A stretch of 14,737 nt of DNA, from contig CAVCUQ010000034.1 in assembly GCA_963605425.1 (NCBI GenBank), forward strand, positions 1-14,737. The letters run 5' to 3'. The notes below the pieces were generated by a model. The model was not told the origin of the DNA. It did not search any database and saw only the letters and a program-made list of their open reading frames with translations. Both the position numbers and the translations under genes were made by a program. The stretch is from JAEELC01 sp963605425. GTDB lineage: Bacteria; Bacillota_I; Bacilli_A; Acholeplasmatales; Anaeroplasmataceae. Below are positions 1-7,619 of the stretch, in pieces (positions within the stretch are counted from its first letter, which is position 1; every line of letters begins with the position of its first letter).

Positions 1-237
1 TTAACCTACATTTTAAAATTGCCATTTTTCTTCATTTTCCTCTTGACCTTTACAATGAGATCTCTTTGTGGTATTATCTATATTAATTTTCATTAGAACT
101 GAATGAACAAATTAACGTTTCTTCTTAATTTTTTAGTTTACATTACTGTGAATCTATCACCTATTTTAGTATTTAATTATAAGCTTACTTAATTAAAAAC
201 TTCTCAACAATTTATATTATTACTTTATCTATTAAAC

Positions 238-1533
238 TTAGTTAAGTAACCATTCTTTAAGGCTAATGACTTCTATTCCATCCTCAGTAAAATATTTCTT
301 TATAGTATCTTTTACAATAATAATTTTTCTAAAACTATCTTTAATATTGATTAATGACTTCTTTTCTGAAATCATCTTATCTAGGGTTTCAAGAGAATAT
401 GCGGATTGAATATATATTCTTTCATTAATCTTATTACATACAAAGTCAGTTTCTAATTGTTTCCTAATATATTTTTTATTTTCATTTAATTCATTAATTT
501 CAACAACTCCTACATCTACACTATATCCTCTTATAATTAATTCATTATAAATTATATTTTCCATAATATGAGTAGGTTCAGATTGTCTAAAATTAATTAA
601 TGCATTTCTAAGACCAATATCAGTAAAATAATACTTTGAATTTGATCCTATATATTTCCTTCCTTTAATATCATATCTTGAAACTTCAGATAGCAAAAAA
701 GAATCTTTTAGATATTCTATATGTTTTTTTATTGTATCATGACTATATGATATATTTTCTACACTCTTAAAAGTCTTCTCTATATTACTAGGATTAGTAT
801 AAGAACCAATTGAACTAGCTAATATATTCATTAGTTTTTCAAATGAATATATATTTTGAATTCCGTTACGTTCAGTAATATCTTTTAAATATGTTTCTTT
901 AAACAAATCTTTTAAGTATTGTGTCTTTCTATTTTCATCATTTATATTTAATAAATAAGGCATACCACCATAATATTGATACTCTAAATAAGCCTCATCA
1001 AAGGACATATCTACTGTTTCATAGTATTCTTTAAATGATAAAGGATATATATGGATTTGATCTGCTCTTCCTCTAAATTCAGTTATCACGTCTTTAGATA
1101 ACATTTTTGAATTACTACCTGTTACATAAACATCAAAATTTGAATGTGTTAAAAATCCATTTAGCGTCATAACAAAATTATCTAATAGTTGAATTTCATC
1201 TAATAAAAGATAGTATTGTTTATTCTCTTTAGTGATATCTTTGATGTATAATATGAACTTCTTAGAATTAACAGTATAATTCTTTTTAGAATCATAAATT
1301 AGGGTATTATCTTTTTCTAAATAGTTATCTAAATTCATTACGTCTTCCATTTTATCAAATGCAAAAGTAATAATTTGACTTTCATCAACACCATTATTTA
1401 ATAAATATTTTTTAAATAATACATTTAAAAGGTATGATTTACCTGATCTTCTTAATCCAGTAACCACTTTAATTAATCCATTATTTTTTCTTTCAATAAT
1501 TTCGTTTAAATATTTATCTCTTTTAATTTCCAT
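238..1533 (-). CDS. AAA-family ATPase with C-terminal DUF4143 domain
   Basis: The predicted product is a 431-aa cytoplasmic ATP-binding protein of the AAA_14/DUF4143 family, whose biological role is not established. A Walker A motif GLRRSGKS lies at residues 26-33, Walker B LLLDE around 109-113, a sensor-like VTGSNS at 137-142 and a conserved RGR around 154-156. The C-terminal part carries the DUF4143-type segment ETDFVC...IYIQSAY, which resembles a nuclease fold but lacks a clear acidic/lysine active site. I chose the ATG at 1531-1533 because AGGTGA lies just upstream and family members begin this way. A longer reading to 1614 would translate across the promoter and one copy of a duplicated regulatory element. 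It is a single-gene unit. No convincing terminator is seen after the stop. Confidence 0.9.
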   Translation of the reverse strand: MEIKRDKYLNEIIERKNNGLIKVVTGLRRSGKSYLLNVLFKKYLLNNGVDESQIITFAFDKMEDVMNLDNYLEKDNTLIYDSKKNYTVNSKKFILYIKDITKENKQYYLLLDEIQLLDNFVMTLNGFLTHSNFDVYVTGSNSKMLSKDVITEFRGRADQIHIYPLSFKEYYETVDMSFDEAYLEYQYYGGMPYLLNINDENRKTQYLKDLFKETYLKDITERNGIQNIYSFEKLMNILASSIGSYTNPSNIEKTFKSVENISYSHDTIKKHIEYLKDSFLLSEVSRYDIKGRKYIGSNSKYYFTDIGLRNALINFRQSEPTHIMENIIYNELIIRGYSVDVGVVEINELNENKKYIRKQLETDFVCNKINERIYIQSAYSLETLDKMISEKKSLINIKDSFRKIIIVKDTIKKYFTEDGIEVISLKEWLLN

Positions 1534-1541
1534 ATAATCAC

Positions 1542-1652
1542 CTACTTTTTTTGCAAGTTTTTGAACTTTTTGTAGATACATTATACCATAAATTCTTTTA
1601 TTATCAAACTTCATCTACTTTTTTTGCAAGTTTTCACACTTTTTGTAGATGA
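1542..1652 (-). repeat. Two copies of a 34-bp element flanking the ATPase promoter
   Basis: The copies lie at 1542-1575 and 1615-1648 and match at 31 of 34 positions, with starts 73 bp apart (about seven helical turns). Both have CTAC and GTAG at their ends, and three T-rich blocks inside spaced about 10-11 bp apart (ACTTTTTTTG, AAGTTTT, ACTTTTTG on the plus strand). The upstream copy is bounded by a perfect 8-bp inverted repeat TCATCTAC/GTAGATGA (1611-1652). One copy lies just upstream of the -35 and the other runs from the expected transcription start to the ribosome binding site. This is operator-like architecture; the protein that binds is unknown. Confidence 0.8.
1580..1607 (-). promoter_or_regulatory. 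Promoter of the AAA/DUF4143 ATPase gene
   Basis: On the minus strand there is a -35 TTGATA (1602-1607), a 16-bp spacer ending in TGG, and a -10 TATAAT (1580-1585). Transcription would start near 1573, leaving a leader of about 40 nt before the ATG at 1533. This placement is the main argument against the longer reading frame that starts at 1614. Confidence 0.75.
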
Positions 1653-1680
1653 TATCATTATGATAGTAGTATTTACTATA

Positions 1681-1745
1681 AAAATAAAAAGCCTTCATTT
1701 ACTATAATAGTTACTACTAATAACTAATATAGAAACAAAGGCTTT
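1681..1745 (-). terminator. Intrinsic terminator of the zinc-ribbon gene
   Basis: On the minus strand, AAAGCCTT (from 1745) pairs with AAGGCTTT (to 1688), followed by TTTTTATTTTTA. The loop is long but contains a second stem TAGTTA/TAACTA. It lies downstream of the gene at 1804-2037 and separates it from the ATPase promoter. Confidence 0.7.
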
Positions 1746-1803
1746 ATAAGACTAATAAATATATTAATAATTAATCTTTGTTATGAATCATATAATTCAT
1801 ATA

Positions 1804-2037
1804 TTAATTATCAAAATCATCATAGTCATCATCATCCATATATTCATCATCAGAACAATTATCGAAATCATCAAAATTATACGGATCAAATGATTTCTTC
1901 TTTTTATTAGATTTTACATCATTATCGGATGAACCAAAAAGTGTATCAAAAATAGATGTGCTATTATCATTTCCACAATAAGGACAAGTATTTGAAAATA
2001 ATGATACAAATTCTTTACCACAACTTTTACATTTCAT
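1804..2037 (-). CDS. Small zinc-ribbon protein with acidic tail
   Basis: The 77-aa product begins MKCKSCGKEF and has two CxxC knuckles (C3/C6 and C18/C21), the pattern of a zinc-ribbon. The middle has a lysine run (NKKKK), and the C-terminal third is almost entirely Asp, Tyr, Phe and Asn (DDDDYDDFDN), probably unstructured. No membrane segment is present. The ATG at 2035-2037 gives a normal zinc-ribbon start, although its ribosome site is weak. An in-frame TTG at 2062-2064 would add nine residues and cannot be excluded. A GGAGAAG lies too far from the ATG to decide. The function is unknown; such proteins may bind nucleic acids or partner proteins. Confidence 0.7.
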   Translation of the reverse strand: MKCKSCGKEFVSLFSNTCPYCGNDNSTSIFDTLFGSSDNDVKSNKKKKSFDPYNFDDFDNCSDDEYMDDDDYDDFDN

Positions 2038-2128
2038 AATTATCTTTAAACTTCTCCATTTCAAAATATAAATCCTAATTTATTGAATATTTTGCTTTAC
2101 TAAATTAAACATTATTATCTAATATCTT

Positions 2129-2156
2129 ATTATAATCAACATCTAGACACTGTTAT
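2129..2156 (-). promoter_or_regulatory. Possible promoter of the zinc-ribbon gene
   Basis: A perfect -10 TATAAT (2129-2134) is preceded by ATAACA (2151-2156, four of six matches to the -35 consensus) with a 16-bp spacer. In DNA this AT-rich, such matches are common, so this is only tentative. Confidence 0.35.
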
Positions 2157-2267
2157 TCTAATGCATCATGTTTGCTTGTTCTTGAAACATAATAGTTTTC
2201 ATATAAATCTTTTTAAATATACATATACAAGTCAATGCTCAGCTACTAAACCAAAGATAACTCTTCA

Positions 2268-2639
2268 TTAAAATAATGTACTTTGATATCCTGATTTATT
2301 CTCTATCTTAACTTCTACCCAGGTATGCTTTTCTCCTGTTATCTTAAATGGATTTAATTCCTTACGAGGATTAATAAAATCATAAGCATAATATTTCTTT
2401 GTAGGATCAACATACATTAGGCAATTAGCCCAAGGACCTGAAGAGTGCCACTTAGAATATTCCTCTCTAGTTATCTCTCTAACATTAATTAAATCTACAT
2501 AACCATAGACTTTCATCGATTTAGTATCAACTAAAGCTATTGTACCTCTTTTACTAGTAGGATACGAACGAGCATCATAAGTCTTTACCCCATCTAGGAT
2601 TTCATTTAGATAATATTTTAACATTGTTAAACCAGACAT
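2268..2639 (-). CDS. ASCH-like (PUA-fold) domain protein
   Basis: The 123-aa product resembles ASCH-domain proteins. The N-terminal stretch NEILDGVKTYDARSYPTS matches the family pattern of a hydrophobic helix followed by G-x-K-T and a basic residue, and RGTIALVD and VYGYVDLI fit the beta-barrel core. ASCH proteins are related to PUA RNA-binding domains, and some members act on modified nucleosides; the substrate here is unknown. The gene starts at an ATG at 2637-2639 inside the end of the macrodomain gene (13-nt overlap). It has only a weak ribosome site, so translation is probably coupled. Nothing suggests secretion. The domain call rests on pattern memory and is moderately sure. Confidence 0.6.
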   Translation of the reverse strand: MSGLTMLKYYLNEILDGVKTYDARSYPTSKRGTIALVDTKSMKVYGYVDLINVREITREEYSKWHSSGPWANCLMYVDPTKKYYAYDFINPRKELNPFKITGEKHTWVEVKIENKSGYQSTLF

Positions 2640-3217
2640 TGTTTTAACTTGCCATATTCCTCTATTAACTTATCATACATATCATTTGAGAAAGCACATA
2701 TTATAACCTTTTCAAGAGAGGTATTAGGATACTCATTTTGATAATCCATAATAGCACATAATTCTATCTTAATTGCTAAATCTAATGGATATCCGTAAAT
2801 ACCAGCAGATATGATAGGAAAAGATATTGACTTAATATTATACTTTTCAGCTAACTTTAAAGAATTTATATATGCATCATAAAGTTCTCTATTAGTTATT
2901 TTGTCATTTATATGAAGTTCTTCAAGTCCTGTTCTTTTCACATCATCATTATGTTTTATAGTGCGATCTCCATATTTAGGTCCGACTGCATGAATAACAT
3001 ATTTTGATTTCAAATCAAATCCATCTGTTATAACTGCATTCCCTGTATCACAATGACCTATTTTATTACAAGCTTCTTGCATCCTAGTATATCCACTAGC
3101 TTCAAATATAGCGCCGCACACACCACCACCTGCACGCAAATGCTCGTTAGCAGCGTTTACAATAGCCTCGGTATCACAATTAACTATATTCCCTTTTATT
3201 ATTTCTATATCAAACAT
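2627..3217 (-). CDS. Macrodomain protein (MacroD-type ADP-ribose hydrolase-like)
   Basis: The 196-aa product is a macrodomain that would bind ADP-ribose or O-acetyl-ADP-ribose. The first signature AIVNAANEHLRAGGGVCGAI lies around residues 18-37, with the catalytic-type Asn and the glycine loop. VIHAVGP follows near 74-80, and the phosphate-binding loop SAGIYGYP at 137-144. Compared with a typical MacroD there is an insertion of roughly 20-25 residues after GPKYGDR (residues 84-107). The ATG at 3215-3217 is chosen because AGGTGA sits just upstream; the GTG nine bases earlier is part of that ribosome site. It is the middle gene of an operon with a small helical protein and an ASCH-like protein, which suggests nucleotide or ADP-ribose metabolism. 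No ADP-ribosyltransferase is adjacent. Confidence 0.88.
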   Translation of the reverse strand: MFDIEIIKGNIVNCDTEAIVNAANEHLRAGGGVCGAIFEASGYTRMQEACNKIGHCDTGNAVITDGFDLKSKYVIHAVGPKYGDRTIKHNDDVKRTGLEELHINDKITNRELYDAYINSLKLAEKYNIKSISFPIISAGIYGYPLDLAIKIELCAIMDYQNEYPNTSLEKVIICAFSNDMYDKLIEEYGKLKQCLV

Positions 3218-3295
3218 ATTTATCACCTATCCTTTTAAATATATTGATTTTAAATTAAAGTCTAGTAAAATCTAAATCTTTAATTATTAATAAAA

Positions 3296-3472
3296 CTAAT
3301 CATCAGTTTTTTCATTAATTTTAGAAAAAATTGACTTTACTACTTCTAACTCTTTCTCAAGTTCCTTTTTATCTTTCTCATCATCTACTGTTTTAACTAA
3401 ATCTTTTAATTCTCTAATTTCAGTCCTTAATATACCATTAAGTGTTTTAATTTCTTTCTTTGTTAGTTCCAT
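3296..3472 (-). CDS. Small highly charged helical protein, 58 aa
   Basis: This short gene begins MELTKKEIKTLNGILRTEIR and ends SKINEKTDD. It is rich in Glu, Lys and Leu with heptad-like spacing and is probably one long helix or a coiled-coil. The ATG at 3470-3472 has GGTGA at a normal distance. It is the first gene after a structured leader and lies 78 bp upstream of the macrodomain gene, with no terminator between them, so they are probably co-transcribed. No family is recognised. It could be a subunit, an adaptor, or a small regulator of the downstream pair. Confidence 0.65.
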   Translation of the reverse strand: MELTKKEIKTLNGILRTEIRELKDLVKTVDDEKDKKELEKELEVVKSIFSKINEKTDD

Positions 3473-3537
3473 ATTAATTCACCAATTTCTTTTTTAACAA
3501 TCATTTAAATGTCTATTATCTTTATTTAATGAAGATT

Positions 3538-3613
3538 GTTTTCATTTTTTAGCCATGAAAACCTCAGTAGCAAATCTTCTCAATAGATTTATTTGCTAAA
3601 GATCATAAATCTT
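3538..3613 (-). ncRNA. Structured 5' leader with three adjacent hairpins
   Basis: Between a promoter near 3635 and the 58-aa gene, the minus-strand RNA can form three consecutive hairpins. They are AAGAT/ATCTT (3599-3613), TAGCAAAT/ATTTGCTA (3568-3598, extendable to 10 bp with a bulge) and GTTTTCAT/ATGAAAAC (3538-3562, loop GGCTAAAAA). The first two abut with no gap. A further AACAATC/GATTGTT pairing spans toward the start codon. No U-run follows, so a terminator is not indicated. It matches no riboswitch class I recognise. Confidence 0.45.
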
Positions 3614-3632
3614 CAATAGATAATTCATATAA

Positions 3633-3641
3633 ATTCTACCA
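3633..3641 (-). promoter_or_regulatory. Extended -10 promoter of the macrodomain operon
   Basis: On the minus strand, TGG directly precedes TAGAAT (3633-3638), an extended -10 of type TGnTANAAT. The -35 region is poor. Transcription would start near 3626, giving a leader of about 155 nt that includes the three hairpins. Confidence 0.45.
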
Positions 3642-3700
3642 CATTTTTCAATTTAAATGAATAAGATTACACTAGTACTCATAATTTTAAGTATTAGAAT

Positions 3701-3739
3701 ATAAATAAAAACCTACAAGAATCTAATTCTCGTAAGCTT
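3701..3739 (-). terminator. Intrinsic terminator of the BspA-type LRR gene
   Basis: On the minus strand, a 13-14 bp stem (AGCTTACGAGAAT against ATTCTTGTAGGTT, with some G-U pairs) and a 3-nt loop are followed by TTTTTATTTAT. It lies just after the stop codon at 3755. Confidence 0.85.
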
Positions 3740-3754
3740 TTTGATAGTTGAAAT

Positions 3755-5296
3755 TTACCACTTAGTAGGATTTCCATCTATATAATGCCAATACTTATAT
3801 GTATTATCTGTTGGTTTTGATTCACTATAATAATATGTAGTGGCCTTGATTAAATCATTCTTTGGATTTGATATTTTATAATTATTCCATTCCTCTAGAG
3901 TACCTAAATAGTAAACTGTTTGTAAGTTGTAACATGATTTGAATACACTCCTATCTATATTTTCTACACCATTTAGTATAACTACACTTCTTAAATTTGA
4001 ACACCTTTGGAATGTACACTTACCTATACTTATAACACTACTAGAAATTATCACACTTGTTAAATTTACACAACGATAAAATGCTTTATTGCCTATACTT
4101 GTAACACTATTTGGTATTACTATGTTTATTAAACTATTACAACCATAGAATGCGTTAGAACCTATATTAGTAACGCTGTCAGGTATTATAACATTAATTA
4201 AATTACTACAACCATGGAATGCATAAGCACCTATATTTATTATGCCTTTTCCTATTATTATACTTTGTAAACTTGAACACTTATAAAAAGCAAAATTACC
4301 AATACTTGTTACATTATCAGAAATAATAACACTTCTTAAGTTTAAGCTATCTGTGAAAGCATGGCTATAAATTTCATAAGGCTTTCCGTTATAATTATAT
4401 GGTAAAACTAATGAAGTTTCTTTTCCAACATATCCAACCAAATAATTAGTATCACCTGCAGAATAGAATAAATAATCATTTACATTAACAATATCACTTT
4501 CAAACTCAGGTTTAACCTTTAAAGCATAGTATGCAACATAACCATTGTCTTCACTAGTTTTAACAATATCTAGTGTTGATTTATTTATTACCTCAATTAA
4601 TTTGAAACACATAAAGAAAGCATATTTTCCTATATTTGTAACATTTTTACCTATTACAATCCTAATTAGGTTTGAACAATCAGAAAAAGCCCATTCACCT
4701 ATACTTGTTACACTAGCAGGAATTTCTACACTAAATAACCTTAAGCAATGATAAAATGCACTGTCACCAATTATATAATTTTCACCTTTATAACTATCTG
4801 GCAATACTAAAGACTTTTCATTTCCTACATAACCAACTAAATAATTAATACCATCTACTGTATAGAACAAATAGTCATTTATATTAACTATTTCACTTTT
4901 ACCTTCAGTTTTGATATTTAATGCCTTAGAGGCTACACATCCATATTCTTCACTACCCAGAGCAATACCTAATGAAGATTTATTAATAACTTCTACTAAT
5001 CTTTCACAATTTATAAAGGCATCATCTCCAATTCTTGTTATGCCTTTACCTAGTTCTACACTTATTAAATTATTACAACCATTGAAAACTTCATCACCTA
5101 TACTTGTTACACTATCAGGAATTACAACACTAATTAAGTTTTCACAATCCCTAAATGCAAAACTATCAATTATGTAATTTTCACCTTTAAAACTATCAGG
5201 TAAAACTAATGATGTTTCTTTTCCTTTATACCCAATTAACAGATTGACTCCCTCTTTTTTATAAAATAAATAATTATTTATATTAACTATTTTCAT
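3755..5296 (-). CDS. BspA-type LRR_5 protein, C-terminal half of a split gene
   Basis: The 513-aa product consists of LRR_5 units with the consensus VIPDSVTSIGxxAFxGCxxL. These are organised in three modules that begin IVNxNxYLFY (residues 2, 135 and 268) and are spaced 133 aa apart. The C-terminus is a typical BspA cap: YYLGTLEEWNN, then ATTYYYSESKPT and YWHYIDGNPTKW. It has no signal peptide, N-terminal domain or anchor. The ATG at 5294-5296 lies 14 bp inside the upstream LRR gene, with AAAGGG nearby, so re-initiation or coupling is possible. However, it starts in the middle of a module, and the upstream gene lacks a C-terminal cap, so the two most likely formed one ~1270-aa protein. BspA-type repeats mediate protein binding in known members; the partner here is unknown. 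Confidence 0.85.
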   Translation of the reverse strand: MKIVNINNYLFYKKEGVNLLIGYKGKETSLVLPDSFKGENYIIDSFAFRDCENLISVVIPDSVTSIGDEVFNGCNNLISVELGKGITRIGDDAFINCERLVEVINKSSLGIALGSEEYGCVASKALNIKTEGKSEIVNINDYLFYTVDGINYLVGYVGNEKSLVLPDSYKGENYIIGDSAFYHCLRLFSVEIPASVTSIGEWAFSDCSNLIRIVIGKNVTNIGKYAFFMCFKLIEVINKSTLDIVKTSEDNGYVAYYALKVKPEFESDIVNVNDYLFYSAGDTNYLVGYVGKETSLVLPYNYNGKPYEIYSHAFTDSLNLRSVIISDNVTSIGNFAFYKCSSLQSIIIGKGIINIGAYAFHGCSNLINVIIPDSVTNIGSNAFYGCNSLINIVIPNSVTSIGNKAFYRCVNLTSVIISSSVISIGKCTFQRCSNLRSVVILNGVENIDRSVFKSCYNLQTVYYLGTLEEWNNYKISNPKNDLIKATTYYYSESKPTDNTYKYWHYIDGNPTKW

Positions 5297-7310
5297 CTTT
5301 ATATCCCTTTAAAACATTTAGGAGGTAACAAACAAGTTTTTCATAATCTTCACTGCCTTTATTAAAATCTACTTTTGATTTATTTATGACTTTAGATAAG
5401 TTCGCGCAGCCCTCAAATACACTACCGCCAATGCTTGTTACACTATCTCCTATTTCAACAATTAGTAATCTTGAACAATTAGCAAATGCATAATCACCAA
5501 TTTTTGTTACACCATTTGGAATAATTACACTAGTTAAATTTGAACAGTTTTGAAAAGCAAAACTATAAATTTCATAAGGTTCACCTTTGTAATTATTAGG
5601 TAACACCAATGATATCTCTTTTCCTGCATAACCAATCAAATAATTAGTACCACCTGCAGTATAGAATAAATAGCTATTTACATTGACTATTTCACTTTCA
5701 CCTCGAGTTTTAACATCTAGGGCATAAAAAGCTACTGAACCATGAGTTTTGCTTCCTTTAACAATATCAAGTTTTGATTTATTTATTACCTCAATTGTTT
5801 TGCAACCTAAGAATGCATCAAAACCTATTCTTGTAACATACTTTGGTATAACAACACTTAATAAATCGTGATACATGAAAGCACAAGTATCAATTTCATA
5901 AGGCTCTCCATTAAAACTGTCTGGTAATACTAATCTAGTATCTTTTCCTTCATATCCAAATAAGTAATTAATACCATCTAATATATAGAATAAATAATCA
6001 TTTGCATTGACTATTTCACAGTCAACTTTTGATAGGACATCAGATGCATAGTACCCAACCATACCATTGTCATCACCATGTGGTGAAATCAATAATAATG
6101 ATTTATTAACGATTTTATGTAAATTCTCACATCCAGCAAAAGCGTTATTTCCTATACTTACAACACATTCAGGAATTACTACTTTTGTTATATTCAAACA
6201 GTTATAGAATGCGTAAGAAACAATACTGTAGGAGATATAACAATCCGGTAAAACTAATCTAGTTTCTTCTCCGAGATATCCAACTAAATAATTTAAAGGA
6301 TCACCATTAATGTCTTTTGTATAGAATAAAAAACCATCAACATTAACTATTTCACTTTCGCCTTTAGTTTTAACATCTACGGCATAAAAATCTACACAGC
6401 CATTATCATCATCATCATCTAGCCAAATATTAAGTGATGATTTATTTATTACTTCTACTAAGTGATAACAACCATAAAATGCATTAGCGCCTATACTTAT
6501 TACGCTATCAGGTATTACTATACTAAATATGTTTTTGTTATCATAAAATGCATAACTATCAATTACATAAGACTTTCCATTAAAACTATCTGGTAATACT
6601 AATTTAATTTCTTCTCCTATATATCCTGCTAAGTGATTTACACCATTTACTGAATAGAATAAAAAGTCATTTATATTAATGATTTCAAGACTATCTTGTG
6701 ATTGATTCCAAGATTTGCCGTATCCTATAAAATCATATTTTTGCCCGCTTAAAGTAATATCCATAAAGGATGCATTAATCATTCCATCTAAACTACTGCA
6801 ACCTAAAAAAGCATGTGTTTTAATTCCTATTACACCATCCATAATTTTTACTCTTGTAACTTGAGTGCAGTTATAGAATGCAAAGCTGTTTATTATATAA
6901 TCCTCCCCATTATAGTTATCTGGTAAGTCTAGTAATGTATCTTTACCTAAATATCCAACTAAATAATTAGTACCATTTGCAGTATAGAATAAATAATTAT
7001 TTAAATTAACAATTTCACTTTCGCCTTGAGTTTTAACATTTAAGGCCTGTAAAGCTACTTGGCCATTATCTTCACTACCTTTAATAATCTCCAGTTGTGA
7101 TTTATTTATGACCTCAACTAATCTTACACAACGAGAGAAAGCCTTATCTTCTATATATTTAACGCTACTTGGTATAACTACACTTACTAAGTTTGAACAA
7201 CCTTCAAATGCATGATTTTCTATACTAGTTACACCTTCTGGTATAACTACACTAGTAATATTAGAAAGATTGGAAAATGCTGAATCTTCTATTCTTGTAA
7301 TTGGTTTATC
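3935..7310 (-). repeat. Tandem LRR super-repeats within the split BspA gene
   Basis: Eight modules begin with the IVNxNxYLFY motif and continue with YLVGYxGKExxLVLP, a variable linker, LRR_5 units and, in most, VINKS with a G-S-E-D-N-G stretch. In the upstream half the period is about 110 aa (330 bp). In the downstream half it is 133 aa because each module holds an additional LRR unit. One module contains a run of five Asp codons (around 6404-6418) where others have SED. The similarity favours recombination between modules. Confidence 0.8.
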
Positions 7311-7547
7311 ATTATAACTTGCAGGAATCACAATGTTACCTTTTGCCTCTTTACTAGCCTTAACACTATATGATTCTCCGTCAATTAATAATGTATAGAC
7401 TAAATTACCATTATATCCACAAACAGTACATATATTATCTTCCTTTAAAGTATGTTTATCTTCATCTAATTTTACATTATTACCTGAACAATTATGCCAG
7501 TGTTTAGTTTCATCCATATTCCAAAAATTATGTGTTTTTAATTTCAT
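5283..7547 (-). CDS. BspA-type LRR_5 protein, N-terminal half of a split gene
   Basis: The 754-aa product starts at the ATG at 7545-7547, seven bases after GGAGGG; an ATG 15 bp earlier overlaps this ribosome site and is unlikely. Residues 1-50 form a Cys/His-rich head (HWHNC...H...CTVCGY), probably zinc-binding. LRR_5 units and five IVNxNxYLFY modules follow, spaced about 108-112 aa apart and each with an INKS stretch. There is no signal peptide or membrane segment. The frame ends in the middle of a module (NVLKGYKDENS) without the BspA C-terminal cap. At 5290-5293 this copy reads GAAAATAGTT, whereas other modules read GAAATAGT. Removing one A restores the EIVN motif and joins this frame to the next gene. 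Confidence 0.85.
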   Translation of the reverse strand: MKLKTHNFWNMDETKHWHNCSGNNVKLDEDKHTLKEDNICTVCGYNGNLVYTLLIDGESYSVKASKEAKGNIVIPASYNDKPITRIEDSAFSNLSNITSVVIPEGVTSIENHAFEGCSNLVSVVIPSSVKYIEDKAFSRCVRLVEVINKSQLEIIKGSEDNGQVALQALNVKTQGESEIVNLNNYLFYTANGTNYLVGYLGKDTLLDLPDNYNGEDYIINSFAFYNCTQVTRVKIMDGVIGIKTHAFLGCSSLDGMINASFMDITLSGQKYDFIGYGKSWNQSQDSLEIININDFLFYSVNGVNHLAGYIGEEIKLVLPDSFNGKSYVIDSYAFYDNKNIFSIVIPDSVISIGANAFYGCYHLVEVINKSSLNIWLDDDDDNGCVDFYAVDVKTKGESEIVNVDGFLFYTKDINGDPLNYLVGYLGEETRLVLPDCYISYSIVSYAFYNCLNITKVVIPECVVSIGNNAFAGCENLHKIVNKSLLLISPHGDDNGMVGYYASDVLSKVDCEIVNANDYLFYILDGINYLFGYEGKDTRLVLPDSFNGEPYEIDTCAFMYHDLLSVVIPKYVTRIGFDAFLGCKTIEVINKSKLDIVKGSKTHGSVAFYALDVKTRGESEIVNVNSYLFYTAGGTNYLIGYAGKEISLVLPNNYKGEPYEIYSFAFQNCSNLTSVIIPNGVTKIGDYAFANCSRLLIVEIGDSVTSIGGSVFEGCANLSKVINKSKVDFNKGSEDYEKLVCYLLNVLKGYKDENS

Positions 7548-7619
7548 GCTTTTACCCTCCATTAATTAAGAATTATAATTTATAGCAAACATACCTGTTG
7601 TAGTTTAAAGTTTATTGCA

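Noticed and set aside
1..237. Short minus-strand open frame (26 codons) near the left edge
   Set aside because: It has no clear ribosome site and no recognisable features; the stretch holds no gene I can support.
1534..1614. Longer N-terminus for the ATPase (ATG at 1614)
   Set aside because: It would translate across the -35/-10 and a copy of the regulatory repeat, while the ATG at 1533 has AGGTGA at the right distance.
4545..5177. Plus-strand open frames inside the LRR genes
   Set aside because: They are shadows of the repetitive minus-strand coding sequence, with no ribosome sites and no recognisable product.
3935..7310. CRISPR-like array because of regular repeats
   Set aside because: The repeats are long, degenerate and in frame, and they translate into LRR_5 modules; there are no short identical repeats with unique spacers.
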